Shown: positions 34,321 through 44,064 of the stretch, piece by piece
Numbering within the stretch: position 1 is the stretch's first letter
Layout: every line of letters starts with the position of its first letter
NCBI GenBank assembly: GCA_902765585.1
Contig: CACXAG010000003.1
Location: 1-47,957 of the forward strand
DNA from: an uncultured Prevotellaceae bacterium
Lineage (GTDB): Bacteria; Bacteroidota; Bacteroidia; Bacteroidales; Bacteroidaceae
Length of the DNA stretch: 47,957 bases
Direction: 5' to 3'
The notes under the pieces: generated by a model
What the model saw: only the letters and a program-made list of their open reading frames with translations
The model's database searches: none
What the model was told of the DNA's origin: nothing
Program-made: the position numbers and the translations under genes

Positions 34321-35121
34321 TTACTTCAACACATTATATAATAAGGAGGCCAGCGAAATGACAATGCTCGTTGCCGTGAACCAAAGGCTGGTGGTAGCAC
34401 CTACACTCGAGTTGCGGGCCTTCACCTTGTTGGGTTCCACATAGACGATGTCATTCTGCTGAAGATAATAATAAGGTGAATTGATGATGTTGGCATCGTT
34501 GAGGTTCAGCACATGGATCTCTTTTTGACCAGTAGCATCCTCACGAATCAGTTTCACCCTGTCACGTACACCATAGATGGTCAGGTCACCAGCCTGGGCC
34601 AGTGCCTCAAGGATAGAAATCTTCTCACGACCCACCTGATAGCTACCAGGACGACTCACCTCACCCAAAACGGAGATGGAATAGCTGAACATGGTCACCG
34701 TTACCACAGGATTTTCCGTAGCTGCCATATAGGGGCGGATCTTTTCCAGAATCATACGCTCACATTCCGACTTGGTCAGTCCTGCTACCTTCAGTGAACC
34801 TAAGATGGGGAAATTGATGTAACCATCATTGTCCACCAGATAAGGCATCAGTGTACCACCTGACGTAGAAATGGAACGCGCCTGCTGATAGGCATTCTGC
34901 AGCAGCAGGTTGAATGGCAGTGACACTTCGGGTGTTGTCGTATTGACCGAGATGGTTATCTGATCTTTAGGCATGATATGTGCATCGTAGAGAACACGCG
35001 ACTCAGAAAGGTCCACCGCGTCGCTATTCTGAAGGTAGGCAACGTTTTTCACGCTGCCACACGATGTCAGCAATACTGTCACCAAGACAATGCAATAAAA
35101 ACTCTTTAATTTCATAATCAC
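34321..35121 (-). CDS. Polysaccharide export outer-membrane lipoprotein (Wza/BexD type)
   Basis: The 266-residue protein has a lipobox LLTSC (C21), the Poly_export motif YDAHIMPKDQITISV, a SLBB-type segment (SVLGEVSRPGSYQVGREKISILEAL) and a C-terminal hydrophobic helix that could span the outer membrane. It is shorter than E. coli Wza, as in other Bacteroidota. It works with the BY-kinase/Wzz protein encoded upstream. The alternative start is the second Met (MKLKSF). Confidence 0.92.
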   Translation of the reverse strand: MIMKLKSFYCIVLVTVLLTSCGSVKNVAYLQNSDAVDLSESRVLYDAHIMPKDQITISVNTTTPEVSLPFNLLLQNAYQQARSISTSGGTLMPYLVDNDGYINFPILGSLKVAGLTKSECERMILEKIRPYMAATENPVVTVTMFSYSISVLGEVSRPGSYQVGREKISILEALAQAGDLTIYGVRDRVKLIREDATGQKEIHVLNLNDANIINSPYYYLQQNDIVYVEPNKVKARNSSVGATTSLWFTATSIVISLASLLYNVLK

Positions 35122-35148
35122 TCAATTTCTTTTTGTTTTCAATTAAAT

Positions 35149-35580
35149 TCAGAACTTCCACCAATGTTTCTTCTTAGGTGGCTCATAGTGGCCTAATGCA
35201 TCATGTACGGCATTGTCAATAATATGATGCCACTTGCGGTGGTTTTTTATCATGCGATAGATAGTGCCCCAGTCAGGTAAACCACCCAAATTACGGTCAT
35301 CAATAAACACGTCAACCTTCAGCTTACGCGAAAAGTGCGGATTGTTTTCAGTAGTCTCTTCCGGATAGTCACGGTTGATGGCATAGAATACCACGCCTCG
35401 TTCGCGACACCATTCGACGGCATCATCCAGCAACTTCCCCTCACGAACACTCCACAGGATCAGCTTATGGCCGTCCTCACGGAGCATTCTGAGTGTTTCC
35501 GTGGCGAAAGGCAATTCCTCACCAATCTCAGGATAACGATGCTCTACAATAGTTCCGTCAAAATCTACTGCAATGGTCAT
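35149..35580 (-). CDS. Small HAD-superfamily hydrolase in the capsule operon
   Basis: The 143-residue protein has the HAD nucleophile motif DFDGT (D6, D8), LWSVREG as motif II and VDVFIDDRN as motif III/IV, with a minimal cap. It probably dephosphorylates a small substrate, perhaps a sugar phosphate from the capsule pathway; substrate unknown. Its ATG overlaps the BY-kinase stop by 4 bp (ATGA), showing translational coupling. C-terminus EPPKKKHWWKF. Confidence 0.88.
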   Translation of the reverse strand: MTIAVDFDGTIVEHRYPEIGEELPFATETLRMLREDGHKLILWSVREGKLLDDAVEWCRERGVVFYAINRDYPEETTENNPHFSRKLKVDVFIDDRNLGGLPDWGTIYRMIKNHRKWHHIIDNAVHDALGHYEPPKKKHWWKF

Positions 35581-38177
35581 TTCTTGATAGAGTTATCATC
35601 TTTGTCGCCATAGTGAGACTCAGCATAGCGGCCATAGTTGCCATAGTTACCATAGCCATATTTGCCATATCCGTAACGGCCATAACCATAACGGCCGTAT
35701 CCATAGCGGCCATACTTGCCATATTTGCCATAACCATAATAGTACCCGTACTTCTTCTTTGACATATCAACGCCATTGAGCACAACACACGAGTTAACGA
35801 GCTTACCCTCATCAGAGAGCGAGTTGAGCAGTCCGATATTGCTCTTCGGTGTGTAGTCAGCACGGCAGACATAGCAGTTGACATCAGAGTGACGCGCAAT
35901 CTCAATGGTATCTGTAACCAGTCCTACAGGTGCTGTATCAAGGATGATGTAGTCATACTGTTCTTTCAACAAATCAATTACCTGACGGAGGTTTTCACGA
36001 GCCAGCAACTCAGTGGGATTGGGAGGCGTAGGACCTGCCAGCAACAGGTCAAGGTTGTCATTGACACCCGACGGACTCATTTGAACCTTGACATCATCCA
36101 GCGTCACAGCACCCTTGGTCAGGAGGTTGGTAATACCCTGCCGGCGGTCAGTGATATTAAACAGGCGACCCAGAGCCGGTTTACGGATATCCATTCCGCA
36201 AAGGGCAACCTTCTTACCAAGCAGGGCAAATGATACAGCCAAGTTGGCTGCCAGGAAGGTTTTACCTTCACCTGATGTTGACGAGGTAAACAAGATGACC
36301 TTGTCGCTCTCCTTCATAAGGAACTGGATATTAGTACGCAGCGAGCGGAAGATTTCATCAATCTGGTTGTTCTTATTAGCCTGTACCACAATACCAGCAG
36401 CATCCTTGGCGGCCTCATTGGCAACAGGAACATCAGCCACGATGGGCAACTTGGTCAGACGAGCCACATCGTCATGTCCCTCAATGCGGTAGGCCATCAG
36501 CTGGAGCAAGTAGAGGATGCCAAAGGGGATAATCAAACCCAGCACAAGTGCAGCCAAGAGGATTATGCTGCTCTTGGGACTTACCTTACCCTTCAGCAAC
36601 GGTTCATCGATGAGCTTACCCTTGTCCGCCGTAGCAGCCAGCGAGATGGAGTTCTCCTCACGCTTCTGCAACAACAAGAGGTACAGTCCTGACTTCACTT
36701 CCTGCTGACGACCAATTTGTGTCAGCACACGCTCCTGTTCGGGGGTACTGCCGATACGTCCCTGATATTTAGCATATTGGCTCTGGATGCCCTGACGCTG
36801 AATATCTGCCGTGCGGCGGGCCTGCAATAGAGCCGTACGGATAGAACCCTGCAATTCATCGAGCGTCGATGTCAGCGTCAGCACCTGGGGAGCTTGTTCA
36901 CTGGCAGCCTTCAACAGTCGGTTACGATCCTGCACCGTCTGGTTGTAATTGGCAATCAGCGCTGTAGAAGCATGGTCGGTCATACCGACGTTCGAGGGGA
37001 TAATCTTGTATTGGTTGGCAGGATTGTCAACGAATTCACGAAGATAATCCAAGAGTTGAATCTGCGAATTAGCCTCTGACAGACGAGCCTCATACTGACT
37101 GCTCTGCGTCAGCGACTGTGTAGCATCAATGTTCAGCTGTGTCACGGCATTGCGGCGCTTGTAGCTCTCCAGATTACTCTCTGTCGTGCCCAACTCAGCA
37201 TTAATTTTCTCAATACGGTTATTGATAAACTCCTCCGTCTTCAGAGCTATTTCGTTCTTATCAGCATTGGCCTGGTCATTATAACAGTGTGTCAGCTCTG
37301 TCAGATAGTCCATAGCTCGTAGAGGATTCTCATTGGTAATTGTCAGTTCGGCTATAGACGTCATCTTCGAAGTGGGCGCTACCGACATGCTGGCAGCATA
37401 CTTACGCGCCACCAGCATGGGCGGGCGGATAGACACCAGCAACGTCGTACTTTTTACCTTGCTATCATCTTTCTGTTCTCCTTCCACCTCAGCGGCTTGT
37501 TTCGCCAGTTTCTGCCTACTGGCGGCCTCTGCATTCTTAGTGAATGTCAGCGTACCTTCTGAAGTACGGAAAGATGCTGGCAATTGAGTGATGGTCTTTT
37601 GGAAGCTACGTGCTGGACGACCGTTCAGCAAGATGGTTCCATTGACATGATAAGTATCGCCCTCACACTCAATAACCAAGTCGATGCCATGCACTGCAGA
37701 GTAAATTTCCATATCAAAGCGATTCAGGCTTTGGGCATCCAGATCTACTACGATAGGCTGGGTCTTATAGGCGAGCGGCTTTGTCAAACGTCCCTGAGAG
37801 CGATACTCCGTATAGAGTTTCAGACGCTTGACTGCCTCACGGGCCAGAATGGTCGACTGGATAATCTCCACCTCATTCTCAATACCCTCAGAGTTGGACA
37901 GAAATCCGAGTTCTGTCATATTCGACAGCATCTGATTACCACGGCGCCGACTATTTTGATCGTCTTTGATCAGCATCTTGGCCGATGCTTGATAGACTGG
38001 CGTTGCATAACGCAAATAGATAAGCGCTCCGCTTATAAAGATAATCAACGACAAAAGAAACCACTGCCAGTTAAGAATAACCATGGCATAGATATTCTGT
38101 AGACTAAAAGCAGACTGCTGCTCTTTGTCTAAAATTTCCTCGAGTTCATCGAGACTGAGTTTTTTTTCGTCAGACAT
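35577..38177 (-). CDS. Wzz/BY-type tyrosine autokinase for capsule export
   Basis: The 866-residue protein has an N-terminal Wzz domain with a membrane helix near 35-55, a long coiled-coil, a second membrane segment (about 520-545) and a C-terminal BY-kinase domain with Walker A STSGEGKTF (about 630-640), Walker A' GMDIRKPALG and Walker B YIILDTAPVG. Residues about 804-855 form an unusually regular tyrosine tail with units such as YGRYGYGRYGYGKYGYG, holding about 20 Tyr as autophosphorylation sites. It sets chain length and export of capsule with the Wza-like partner. It leads a five-gene operon from TAATTTTGC at 38203-38211. Confidence 0.94.
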   Translation of the reverse strand: MSDEKKLSLDELEEILDKEQQSAFSLQNIYAMVILNWQWFLLSLIIFISGALIYLRYATPVYQASAKMLIKDDQNSRRRGNQMLSNMTELGFLSNSEGIENEVEIIQSTILAREAVKRLKLYTEYRSQGRLTKPLAYKTQPIVVDLDAQSLNRFDMEIYSAVHGIDLVIECEGDTYHVNGTILLNGRPARSFQKTITQLPASFRTSEGTLTFTKNAEAASRQKLAKQAAEVEGEQKDDSKVKSTTLLVSIRPPMLVARKYAASMSVAPTSKMTSIAELTITNENPLRAMDYLTELTHCYNDQANADKNEIALKTEEFINNRIEKINAELGTTESNLESYKRRNAVTQLNIDATQSLTQSSQYEARLSEANSQIQLLDYLREFVDNPANQYKIIPSNVGMTDHASTALIANYNQTVQDRNRLLKAASEQAPQVLTLTSTLDELQGSIRTALLQARRTADIQRQGIQSQYAKYQGRIGSTPEQERVLTQIGRQQEVKSGLYLLLLQKREENSISLAATADKGKLIDEPLLKGKVSPKSSIILLAALVLGLIIPFGILYLLQLMAYRIEGHDDVARLTKLPIVADVPVANEAAKDAAGIVVQANKNNQIDEIFRSLRTNIQFLMKESDKVILFTSSTSGEGKTFLAANLAVSFALLGKKVALCGMDIRKPALGRLFNITDRRQGITNLLTKGAVTLDDVKVQMSPSGVNDNLDLLLAGPTPPNPTELLARENLRQVIDLLKEQYDYIILDTAPVGLVTDTIEIARHSDVNCYVCRADYTPKSNIGLLNSLSDEGKLVNSCVVLNGVDMSKKKYGYYYGYGKYGKYGRYGYGRYGYGRYGYGKYGYGNYGNYGRYAESHYGDKDDNSIKK

Positions 38178-38202
38178 ATTTTAAATGCATTATTTTCCGC
38201 GT

Positions 38203-38211
38203 GCAAAATTA
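38203..38211 (-). promoter_or_regulatory. Promoter box of the capsule-core operon
   Basis: Minus-strand TAATTTTGC lies 25 bases before the BY-kinase ATG. Confidence 0.65.
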
Positions 38212-38268
38212 CTACATTTTTATCAATTATCCAAACAATCGATTAAATATTTGCTTATCAATATAAAA

Positions 38269-38296
38269 ACCGCCGTCCTTTGTGCAGGACGGCGGT
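38269..38296 (-). terminator. Hairpin terminator of the small exported protein gene
   Basis: A perfect 11-bp stem ACCGCCGTCCT/AGGACGGCGGT with a 6-base loop, followed on the minus strand by TTTTTATA. It insulates the capsule promoter. Confidence 0.88.
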
Positions 38297-38328
38297 CATC
38301 ACGCTTTCTTTTCCTTCATACAATCTCT

Positions 38329-38691
38329 TTACTTGATGCCACGATTCGTGAGCGTCATGTTCAGCAGCATTACGTACTTATGGTACTGCTCGCTGCTCAG
38401 AATGTAGTTCATGTAAGCAAGATCCTTCTTGATAGCCTTCTCAACCATCTTCTGGCGCTCGTCACCTGTTGTCTGTGCGGCAAACAGCATCTCGGCGCTG
38501 AAGGTCTTGTGAATCTCGGCAAAACTCTCCACCTGGTCTTTCGACAGGTTCAGGGCCATACCCAGTTTCTTCATGTTCACTGACTGCATATCGTAAGCCT
38601 CGGTAGCGTTGAGGTTGGCAGCAGTCTCATTCTCTGCAAAAGTCATCGTCATGCTCAGCATGGCTACAACTACCATAAACAATCTTTTCAT
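38329..38691 (-). CDS. Small exported helical protein, unknown function
   Basis: The 120-residue protein begins MKRLFMVVVAMLSMTMTFAE, a signal peptide, followed by a helical domain (KKLGMALNLSKDQVESFAEIH and DERQKMVEKAIKKDLAYMN). The pattern is reminiscent of Spy/CpxP-type periplasmic helical proteins but no LTxxQ motif is certain. A Met two residues upstream (38697) is possible. It has a 70-base leader from the TAACTTTGC box at 38763-38771 and its own terminator. Fast-growth or stress expression cannot be read from sequence. Confidence 0.78.
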   Translation of the reverse strand: MKRLFMVVVAMLSMTMTFAENETAANLNATEAYDMQSVNMKKLGMALNLSKDQVESFAEIHKTFSAEMLFAAQTTGDERQKMVEKAIKKDLAYMNYILSSEQYHKYVMLLNMTLTNRGIK

Positions 38692-38762
38692 AATCATTTT
38701 CCTTTCTTTTTTTAATTAATGTTATCCTGTTGTCAGTGTCAGTGCTCTCACTGATTGACGGT

Positions 38763-38771
38763 GCAAAGTTA
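38763..38771 (-). promoter_or_regulatory. Promoter box of the small exported protein gene
   Basis: Minus-strand TAACTTTGC about 70 bases upstream of the start. The spacer to the slyD promoter (38772-38924) holds no gene I can support. Confidence 0.6.
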
Positions 38772-38924
38772 CGGCAATTTGACCATCCGAACAAACTTTT
38801 TAACGGTTTGTTTGCGAACACAGCCCCAATTCTTGACCTCAGTCAAAGGAAAGCGGCAATCGTTGACTCAGGTCAATTCTTGGCTTTTTTTGCCAATATA
38901 TTTGGTATTTCCATTGATTTCCAT

Positions 38925-38933
38925 TAACTTTGC
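38925..38933 (+). promoter_or_regulatory. slyD promoter box
   Basis: TAACTTTGC lies 14 bases before the first usable ATG (38948); the longer frame start at 38930 falls inside it. Confidence 0.7.
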
Positions 38934-38947
38934 ACCGCATTATAAAT

Positions 38948-39523
38948 ATGTACGCAATGGAAAAGAAAAACCAATACATGGAAGTGTCCTACCAGCTGTA
39001 TGTTGGCGAGGAACAAAATCGCGAAATGATGGAGGAAGCAACTCAGGAGCATCCCTTCAAGTTCATTACCGGCTTTGGCGTAGCACTTGACGCCTTCGAA
39101 CAGCAGCTTGTTTCACTGGAAAAGGGACAGACCTTCGATTTTAGTATTCCCAAGGAGCAGGCCTATGGAGATTTTCAAGACGAATTAGTACTCGACCTTG
39201 ACCGGGAGGTATTCAGCATCAATGGTCATTTCGACCATGAGCACATCTATAACGATGCTGTTATTCCCCTGCAGAACGAGGAAGGACGCCGTTTCTACGG
39301 CCGCGTCGTAGAAGTTGGCGAGGAGAAGGTGAAGGTAGACCTGAACCATCCTCTGGCTGGAGAGACCCTCCATTTCAAGGGTGTCGTACTCGAAAACCGT
39401 GAGGCTACCGCCAAGGAGATTGAACACATGGTGTCCCATCTCTCGGGAGGCTGCGGATGTGGCTGCGGTCACGACTGTGGTGATGGTTGCGGCGACGGCT
39501 GCGATTGTGGACACTGTCATTGA
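38948..39523 (+). CDS. slyD: SlyD-like FKBP peptidyl-prolyl isomerase with Cys/His metal tail
   Basis: The cytoplasmic FKBP/SlyD protein (191 residues from 38948, 188 from the ATG at 38957) has the FKBP half-motif ITGFGVALDAFEQQL, an insert-in-flap chaperone domain (about 70-130) and a C-terminal tail of about 24 residues, mostly Gly, Cys, His and Asp (GCGCGHDCGDGC). SlyD tails bind nickel, zinc or copper; here the tail has far more Cys than His. It lies just upstream of aroC. Confidence 0.9.
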   Translation: MYAMEKKNQYMEVSYQLYVGEEQNREMMEEATQEHPFKFITGFGVALDAFEQQLVSLEKGQTFDFSIPKEQAYGDFQDELVLDLDREVFSINGHFDHEHIYNDAVIPLQNEEGRRFYGRVVEVGEEKVKVDLNHPLAGETLHFKGVVLENREATAKEIEHMVSHLSGGCGCGCGHDCGDGCGDGCDCGHCH

Positions 39524-39560
39524 AGAATTGAAGAATTGAAAAATTGAAAAATTAAAATAG
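39524..39560. repeat. gaattgaa tandem repeat before aroC
   Basis: Units of gaattgaa/aaattgaa fill the slyD-aroC junction up to the TTG start. Confidence 0.65.
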
Positions 39561-39563
39561 ACA

Positions 39564-40640
39564 TTGAACACTTTCGGACAGATATTCAGACTGACGACAT
39601 TCGGTGAGAGCCATGGTGAAGCCATTGGCGGAGTGGTCGATGGCATGCCGGCAGGCATTCCCATCGACTTGAAATTCATCCAACAGGAACTCAATCGGCG
39701 TCGTCCCGGACAGAGCAGTATCACCACTTCCCGTCAGGAACCAGACCAGGTGGAACTGCTGAGCGGTGTTTTCGATGGGGTGTCCACTGGATGCCCAATT
39801 GGTTTCATTGTCCGCAACACCAATCAGCACTCTGGCGACTATGACAATATGCGCGAGCTATTCCGGCCCTCGCATGCAGACTACACCTATTATATTAAAT
39901 ATGGTACGCGCGACCATCGTGGCGGAGGACGTTCCTCGGCACGTATCACCATCAGTCGCTGTGTGGCCGGTGCACTGGCCAAACTGGCATTGAAGCAATT
40001 AGGCATTCAGGTTCAGGCCTACACGTCCCAAGTGGGCGACATTGCATTAGAGCACGACTACAAGAAATATGACCTGTCACTTACCGAAACCAATGCCGTT
40101 CGCTGTCCAGATCCGGAAAAGGCCCAACAGATGATACGTTTAATAGAAGAGGTAAAAGCTGATGGCGACACCATCGGCGGCGTCATTACGGGTATCATCA
40201 CAGGATGTCCTTCAGGACTGGGCGAGCCAGAATCCGGCAAACTGCATGCCGCTCTGGGCAGTGCCATGCTCAGCATCAATGCCGTGAAAGGCTTTGAATA
40301 TGGTGAGGGCTTTGCGGGCGTCAGCCAGCGCGGCTCCCAGCAGAACGACATTTTCATAGTGGGGAATGATTCCGCCGTCACCACTGAGACAAATCACAGC
40401 GGTGGCATCCAAGGTGGCATCTCCAACGGACAAGATATCTACTTCCGAGTAGCCTTCAAACCCGTGGCAACCCTATTGCGCCCGCAACAAACGGTAGGAA
40501 TAGACGGAAAAACGACGACGCTGACAGCGCGTGGACGTCATGATCCCTGTGTACTGCCAAGAGCCGTACCTGTTGTGGAAGCAATGGCTGCGATGACTAT
40601 TTTGGACTATTATTTGTTCGCTAAATCGACCAAATTATAG
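39564..40640 (+). CDS. aroC: Chorismate synthase
   Basis: AroC makes chorismate from 5-enolpyruvylshikimate-3-phosphate using reduced FMN. The 358-residue protein has [40 protein letters not shown] and [16 protein letters not shown]. The natural N-terminus [17 protein letters not shown] begins with TTG at 39564; no in-frame ATG lies near, so TTG initiation is well supported. It follows slyD by about 40 bp. Confidence 0.96.
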   Translation: MNTFGQIFRLTTFGESHGEAIGGVVDGMPAGIPIDLKFIQQELNRRRPGQSSITTSRQEPDQVELLSGVFDGVSTGCPIGFIVRNTNQHSGDYDNMRELFRPSHADYTYYIKYGTRDHRGGGRSSARITISRCVAGALAKLALKQLGIQVQAYTSQVGDIALEHDYKKYDLSLTETNAVRCPDPEKAQQMIRLIEEVKADGDTIGGVITGIITGCPSGLGEPESGKLHAALGSAMLSINAVKGFEYGEGFAGVSQRGSQQNDIFIVGNDSAVTTETNHSGGIQGGISNGQDIYFRVAFKPVATLLRPQQTVGIDGKTTTLTARGRHDPCVLPRAVPVVEAMAAMTILDYYLFAKSTKL

Positions 40641-40700
40641 TATTTTTCTATTAAAAATGAAAAATAATCGAAAATACTTGGTAGTTTAAAACTTTTATAC

Positions 40701-40709
40701 TATCTTTGC
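40701..40709 (+). promoter_or_regulatory. Orphan promoter box between aroC and pyrD
   Basis: TATCTTTGC lies 60 bases after the aroC stop, pointing into a region with no ORF that ends in a strong hairpin at 40778-40805. Confidence 0.6.
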
Positions 40710-40714
40710 ATCTG

Positions 40715-40812
40715 CTATTGAGGGTTTGTGAAAATCCCAATATGCTTTAGTTAAGTCTAGTTTAGTTTTTGTGTTGGTTGAGGGTGGTCGTTTGGCCACC
40801 CTCAAATTGTTG
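40715..40812 (+). ncRNA. Candidate small RNA between aroC and pyrD
   Basis: A promoter box (40701-40709) and a 12-bp stem with tetraloop (40778-40789 with 40794-40805) followed by attgttgtt delimit a predicted transcript of about 90-100 nt with no reading frame of note. A smaller stem GGGTTT...AAAATCCC lies near its 5' end. It could be a trans-acting RNA, or the hairpin may only terminate the convergent aroC and pyrD transcripts. Confidence 0.4.
40778..40805. terminator. Strong hairpin between convergent aroC and pyrD
   Basis: TTGAGGGTGGTC pairs with GGCCACCCTCAA around GTTT. The U-rich side is on the plus strand. Confidence 0.75.
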
Positions 40813-41718
40813 TTATATACACCCAACTATCTCTCCGACGGTCTGGCATCCATGATCGTCCAGCCATTGACTGATGCCGTCACGCACCTTGATGGTAACA
40901 GTAGGATCCAGGAAGTTTGCCGTACCGATTTCAATAGCCGATGCTCCAGCCATCAAGAACTCGATGGCATCCTTGGCCGTACAAATACCGCCCAACCCGA
41001 CTACCGGGATGCGGACAGCCTTTGCCACCTGCCACACCATGCGCAGGGCGACAGGTTTGACGGCAGGTCCCGACAGTCCGCCGGTATTGATGCTCAGCAG
41101 CGTCTTGCGGCGTTCAATGTCGATAGCCATTCCCATCAGGGTGTTGATGAGCGATACGGCATCGGCCCCCTCTGCCTCCACGGCACGGGCTATCTCTGCG
41201 ATGTCCGTCACGTTGGGCGACAGTTTGACGATGAGCGTCTTATGATAGGCTTGGCGGACAGCCTTCACCACACTGGCAGCGCCACTGCAAGTGACACCGA
41301 ATGCCATACCGCCGTCTTTCACGTTGGGGCACGAGATGTTGAGTTCAATGGCAGGAATCTTCTCCAATGCGTCAATGCGGGCGGCACACTCGGCATAGTC
41401 CTCGGGCGACGAACCGCTAACGTTGACTATCATGTTGGTATCAATATCCTTGATTTGCGGATAGATATGAGAACAGAAATAGTCCACGCCCTTGTTCTGC
41501 AGTCCGACACAGTTCAGCATGCCGCCAGCCGTTTCTGCCATACGCGGATAGTCGTTACCCTCGCGAGGCTTCAGCGTCGTACCCTTGACGATGATGCCGC
41601 CCAGACCGTCCAAAGGAATGAAATCCTGGAACTCCAGGCCATAGCCAAACGTTCCGCTGGCCGTCATCACCGGATTCTTCAGCGACAGCGCACCGATATT
41701 CACTCTTAAATCTGCCAT
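40813..41718 (-). CDS. pyrD: Dihydroorotate dehydrogenase, class 1B catalytic subunit
   Basis: The 301-residue FMN enzyme oxidises dihydroorotate to orotate with the PyrK subunit passing electrons to NAD+. Motifs: [68 protein letters not shown] and GTANFLDP. It overlaps pyrK by 13 bp and is the last gene of the MurU-like-guaA-pyrK-pyrD operon. Confidence 0.95.
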   Translation of the reverse strand: MADLRVNIGALSLKNPVMTASGTFGYGLEFQDFIPLDGLGGIIVKGTTLKPREGNDYPRMAETAGGMLNCVGLQNKGVDYFCSHIYPQIKDIDTNMIVNVSGSSPEDYAECAARIDALEKIPAIELNISCPNVKDGGMAFGVTCSGAASVVKAVRQAYHKTLIVKLSPNVTDIAEIARAVEAEGADAVSLINTLMGMAIDIERRKTLLSINTGGLSGPAVKPVALRMVWQVAKAVRIPVVGLGGICTAKDAIEFLMAGASAIEIGTANFLDPTVTIKVRDGISQWLDDHGCQTVGEIVGCI

Positions 41719-42479
41719 AGCAATCTATTTATGTTAAACACGGGACCATCCTTGCAGACGCAGAGGTTACCCTCCGTCGTCTTCTCCACACAGCACAGGC
41801 AGGCACCCAGTCCACAAGCCATCATATTCTCCAGGGAAACCTCACACGCGATACGGTGTTCGTTGGCATAGCGAGCCACGGCCTTCATCATGGGCGTAGG
41901 GCCACAGGTACAGATACGGTCAAAATGCTCGCCCAGCACCGAGTGGTTGGTGACAAACCCCTTTTCGCCTTTCGAGCCGTCCTCGGTAGTCAGGCAAACA
42001 CGGCCAAACTTGCTGAACACATCCAGCATCAGCAAGTCTGCCGCAGTACGTCCACCCAACAGGAACGTCGGTTTGCAGCCCATGGCCGACAGTTCAGCAC
42101 CCAGATACAACATGGGGGCCATGCCGACGCCGCCGCCAACCAACAGGACGTTCTCGCTGGACGATTCCGGCAGCGTAAACCCATTCCCTAAGGGCAGCAC
42201 ACAGTTCAGCGTGTCGCCCACCTGCAGGCGTCCCATCTGTCGGGTACCGTCGCCCACCATGGCCACCATCAGCCACAGTTCATTGTTGGCACGGTCCACA
42301 AAACTGATGGATATCGGGCGGCGCAGGAACGTCGCCGGCGAACCGTCCACGCGAACCTCCACAAACTGTCCCGGCATCATGTCGGGCAGCGGCTGCCGGT
42401 CAGTCAGCCTCAACAGCACATGTCTGTCGCTCAGCGACTCCACGGCACGCACCGTCAAATCAAGCACATGTTTTTTCAT
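41706..42479 (-). CDS. pyrK: Dihydroorotate dehydrogenase electron-transfer subunit PyrK
   Basis: The 257-residue protein binds FAD ([21 protein letters not shown]) and a 2Fe-2S cluster through the C-terminal Cys cluster CGLGACLCC plus a later Cys (LCVC). It pairs with PyrD class 1B. A longer frame adds eight residues from 42503; the ATG at 42479 ([10 protein letters not shown]) matches family length. It lies 33 bp after guaA and overlaps pyrD, so assembly of the complex is coupled. Confidence 0.92.
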   Translation of the reverse strand: MKKHVLDLTVRAVESLSDRHVLLRLTDRQPLPDMMPGQFVEVRVDGSPATFLRRPISISFVDRANNELWLMVAMVGDGTRQMGRLQVGDTLNCVLPLGNGFTLPESSSENVLLVGGGVGMAPMLYLGAELSAMGCKPTFLLGGRTAADLLMLDVFSKFGRVCLTTEDGSKGEKGFVTNHSVLGEHFDRICTCGPTPMMKAVARYANEHRIACEVSLENMMACGLGACLCCVEKTTEGNLCVCKDGPVFNINRLLWQI

Positions 42480-42512
42480 GACTATCCGTTCAATCATTGA
42501 CATTTTCAGCCC

Positions 42513-44054
42513 TTACTCCCACTCGATGGTTGCGGGTGGCTTGGAGGAGATGTCGTAACAGACGCGGTTGACGCCGCGGACCTTGTTGATAATCTCGTTC
42601 GACACCTTGGCCATGAAGTCGTAGGGCAGATGGGCCCAGTCGGCCGTCATGGCATCCGTCGAGGTGACGGCACGCAAGGCCACCGGATGCTCGTAGGTAC
42701 GCTCGTCGCCCATGACGCCCACGGAGCGCACCGTGCTCAGCAGGATGGCTCCGGCCTGCCATACCTTATTATATAGTGTCTCGCCATCGGTGTCGACATA
42801 CTCGCGGAGACCGCGGATGTAGATGTCGTCAGCATCCTGCAGGACGCGCACCTTCTCGGGGGTGATGTCGCCCAAGATGCGGACGGCCAGGCCGGGACCG
42901 GGGAAGGGATGACGGGTGATGAGATGCTCCGGCATGCCCAACTGGCGACCGACGCGGCGCACCTCATCCTTGAAGAGCCACTTCAGCGGCTCGCACAACT
43001 GTAGGTGCATCTCCTTGGGCAGGCCGCCCACGTTGTGGTGGCTCTTGATGACCTTACCCGTGATGTTCAGGCTCTCGATGCGGTCGGGATAGATGGTGCC
43101 CTGTGCCAGCCACTTGGCATCGGTAATCTTCTTGGCCTCGGCATTGAACACCTCAACGAAGTCGCGGCCAATGATTTTGCGCTTCTGCTCCGGATCGGTC
43201 ACGCCGGCCAAATCGGCGAAGAACTTCTCGCTGGCGTCGACGCCAATCACATTCAGGCCCAGACAACGGTAGTCGTCCATGACCTGCTGGAACTCGTTCT
43301 TGCGCAGCATGCCGTGGTCGACGAAGATACAGGTGAGGTTCTGACCGATGGCGCGGTTCAGCAGCACAGCGGCAACGGACGAGTCGACACCGCCGGAAAG
43401 GCCGAGGATGACGCGGTCGCTGCCCAGCTGGGCCTTCAACTCGGCTACGGTGCTATCGACGAACGAGGCAGCGCTCCACTCCTGGCGCGAGCCGCAGATG
43501 TCGACGACGAAATTCTTCAGCAGCGTCGTGCCCTGCAAGGTATGGAACACCTCGGGGTGGAACTGAACCGCCCAAACGGGTTGCGTGGTGCTGGCAAAGG
43601 CCGCATTGGTGACGTCGGCCGTCGAGCCAATCACCTTAAAATCGTCAGGGATGGCGGTGATGGTATCGCCATGCGACATCCAGACCTGCGAGTTCTGGTC
43701 GAAGCCCTTGAAGAGGGGATTCGTGGTGTCTACCGTCTGCAGGTTGGCACGTCCGTACTCACGGGAGTCGGCTTTTTCCACCTTGCCGCCGAGGGTGTGC
43801 GAGATGAACTGTGCGCCATAGCAGATGCCGAGCACGGGCAGACGTCCCACGAACTGGGTGAGGTCGACCTTGAAGGCCTCGGGGTCGTGCACCGAGTAGG
43901 GCGAGCCGCTCAGGATGACGCCGATGACGTCGGCATCGTCCTTGGGGAACTTGTTGTAGGGCAGAATCTCGCAAAAGGTGTCGAGTTCGCGCACACGGCG
44001 GCCGATGAGCTGCGTGGTCTGCGAACCGAAATCCAGAATAATAATCTTTTGCAT
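42513..44054 (-). CDS. guaA: GMP synthase (glutamine-hydrolysing)
   Basis: The 513-residue protein joins a class I amidotransferase (about 1-190; GICYGAQ with the catalytic Cys, QFHPEV with the catalytic His) to an ATP-pyrophosphatase domain ([10 protein letters not shown]) and a C-terminal dimerisation domain ([14 protein letters not shown], ending KPPATIEWE). It converts XMP to GMP. It follows the MurU-like gene by 10 bp in the same operon. Confidence 0.97.
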   Translation of the reverse strand: MQKIIILDFGSQTTQLIGRRVRELDTFCEILPYNKFPKDDADVIGVILSGSPYSVHDPEAFKVDLTQFVGRLPVLGICYGAQFISHTLGGKVEKADSREYGRANLQTVDTTNPLFKGFDQNSQVWMSHGDTITAIPDDFKVIGSTADVTNAAFASTTQPVWAVQFHPEVFHTLQGTTLLKNFVVDICGSRQEWSAASFVDSTVAELKAQLGSDRVILGLSGGVDSSVAAVLLNRAIGQNLTCIFVDHGMLRKNEFQQVMDDYRCLGLNVIGVDASEKFFADLAGVTDPEQKRKIIGRDFVEVFNAEAKKITDAKWLAQGTIYPDRIESLNITGKVIKSHHNVGGLPKEMHLQLCEPLKWLFKDEVRRVGRQLGMPEHLITRHPFPGPGLAVRILGDITPEKVRVLQDADDIYIRGLREYVDTDGETLYNKVWQAGAILLSTVRSVGVMGDERTYEHPVALRAVTSTDAMTADWAHLPYDFMAKVSNEIINKVRGVNRVCYDISSKPPATIEWE

Positions 44055-44064
44055 ATCGTAGAAA

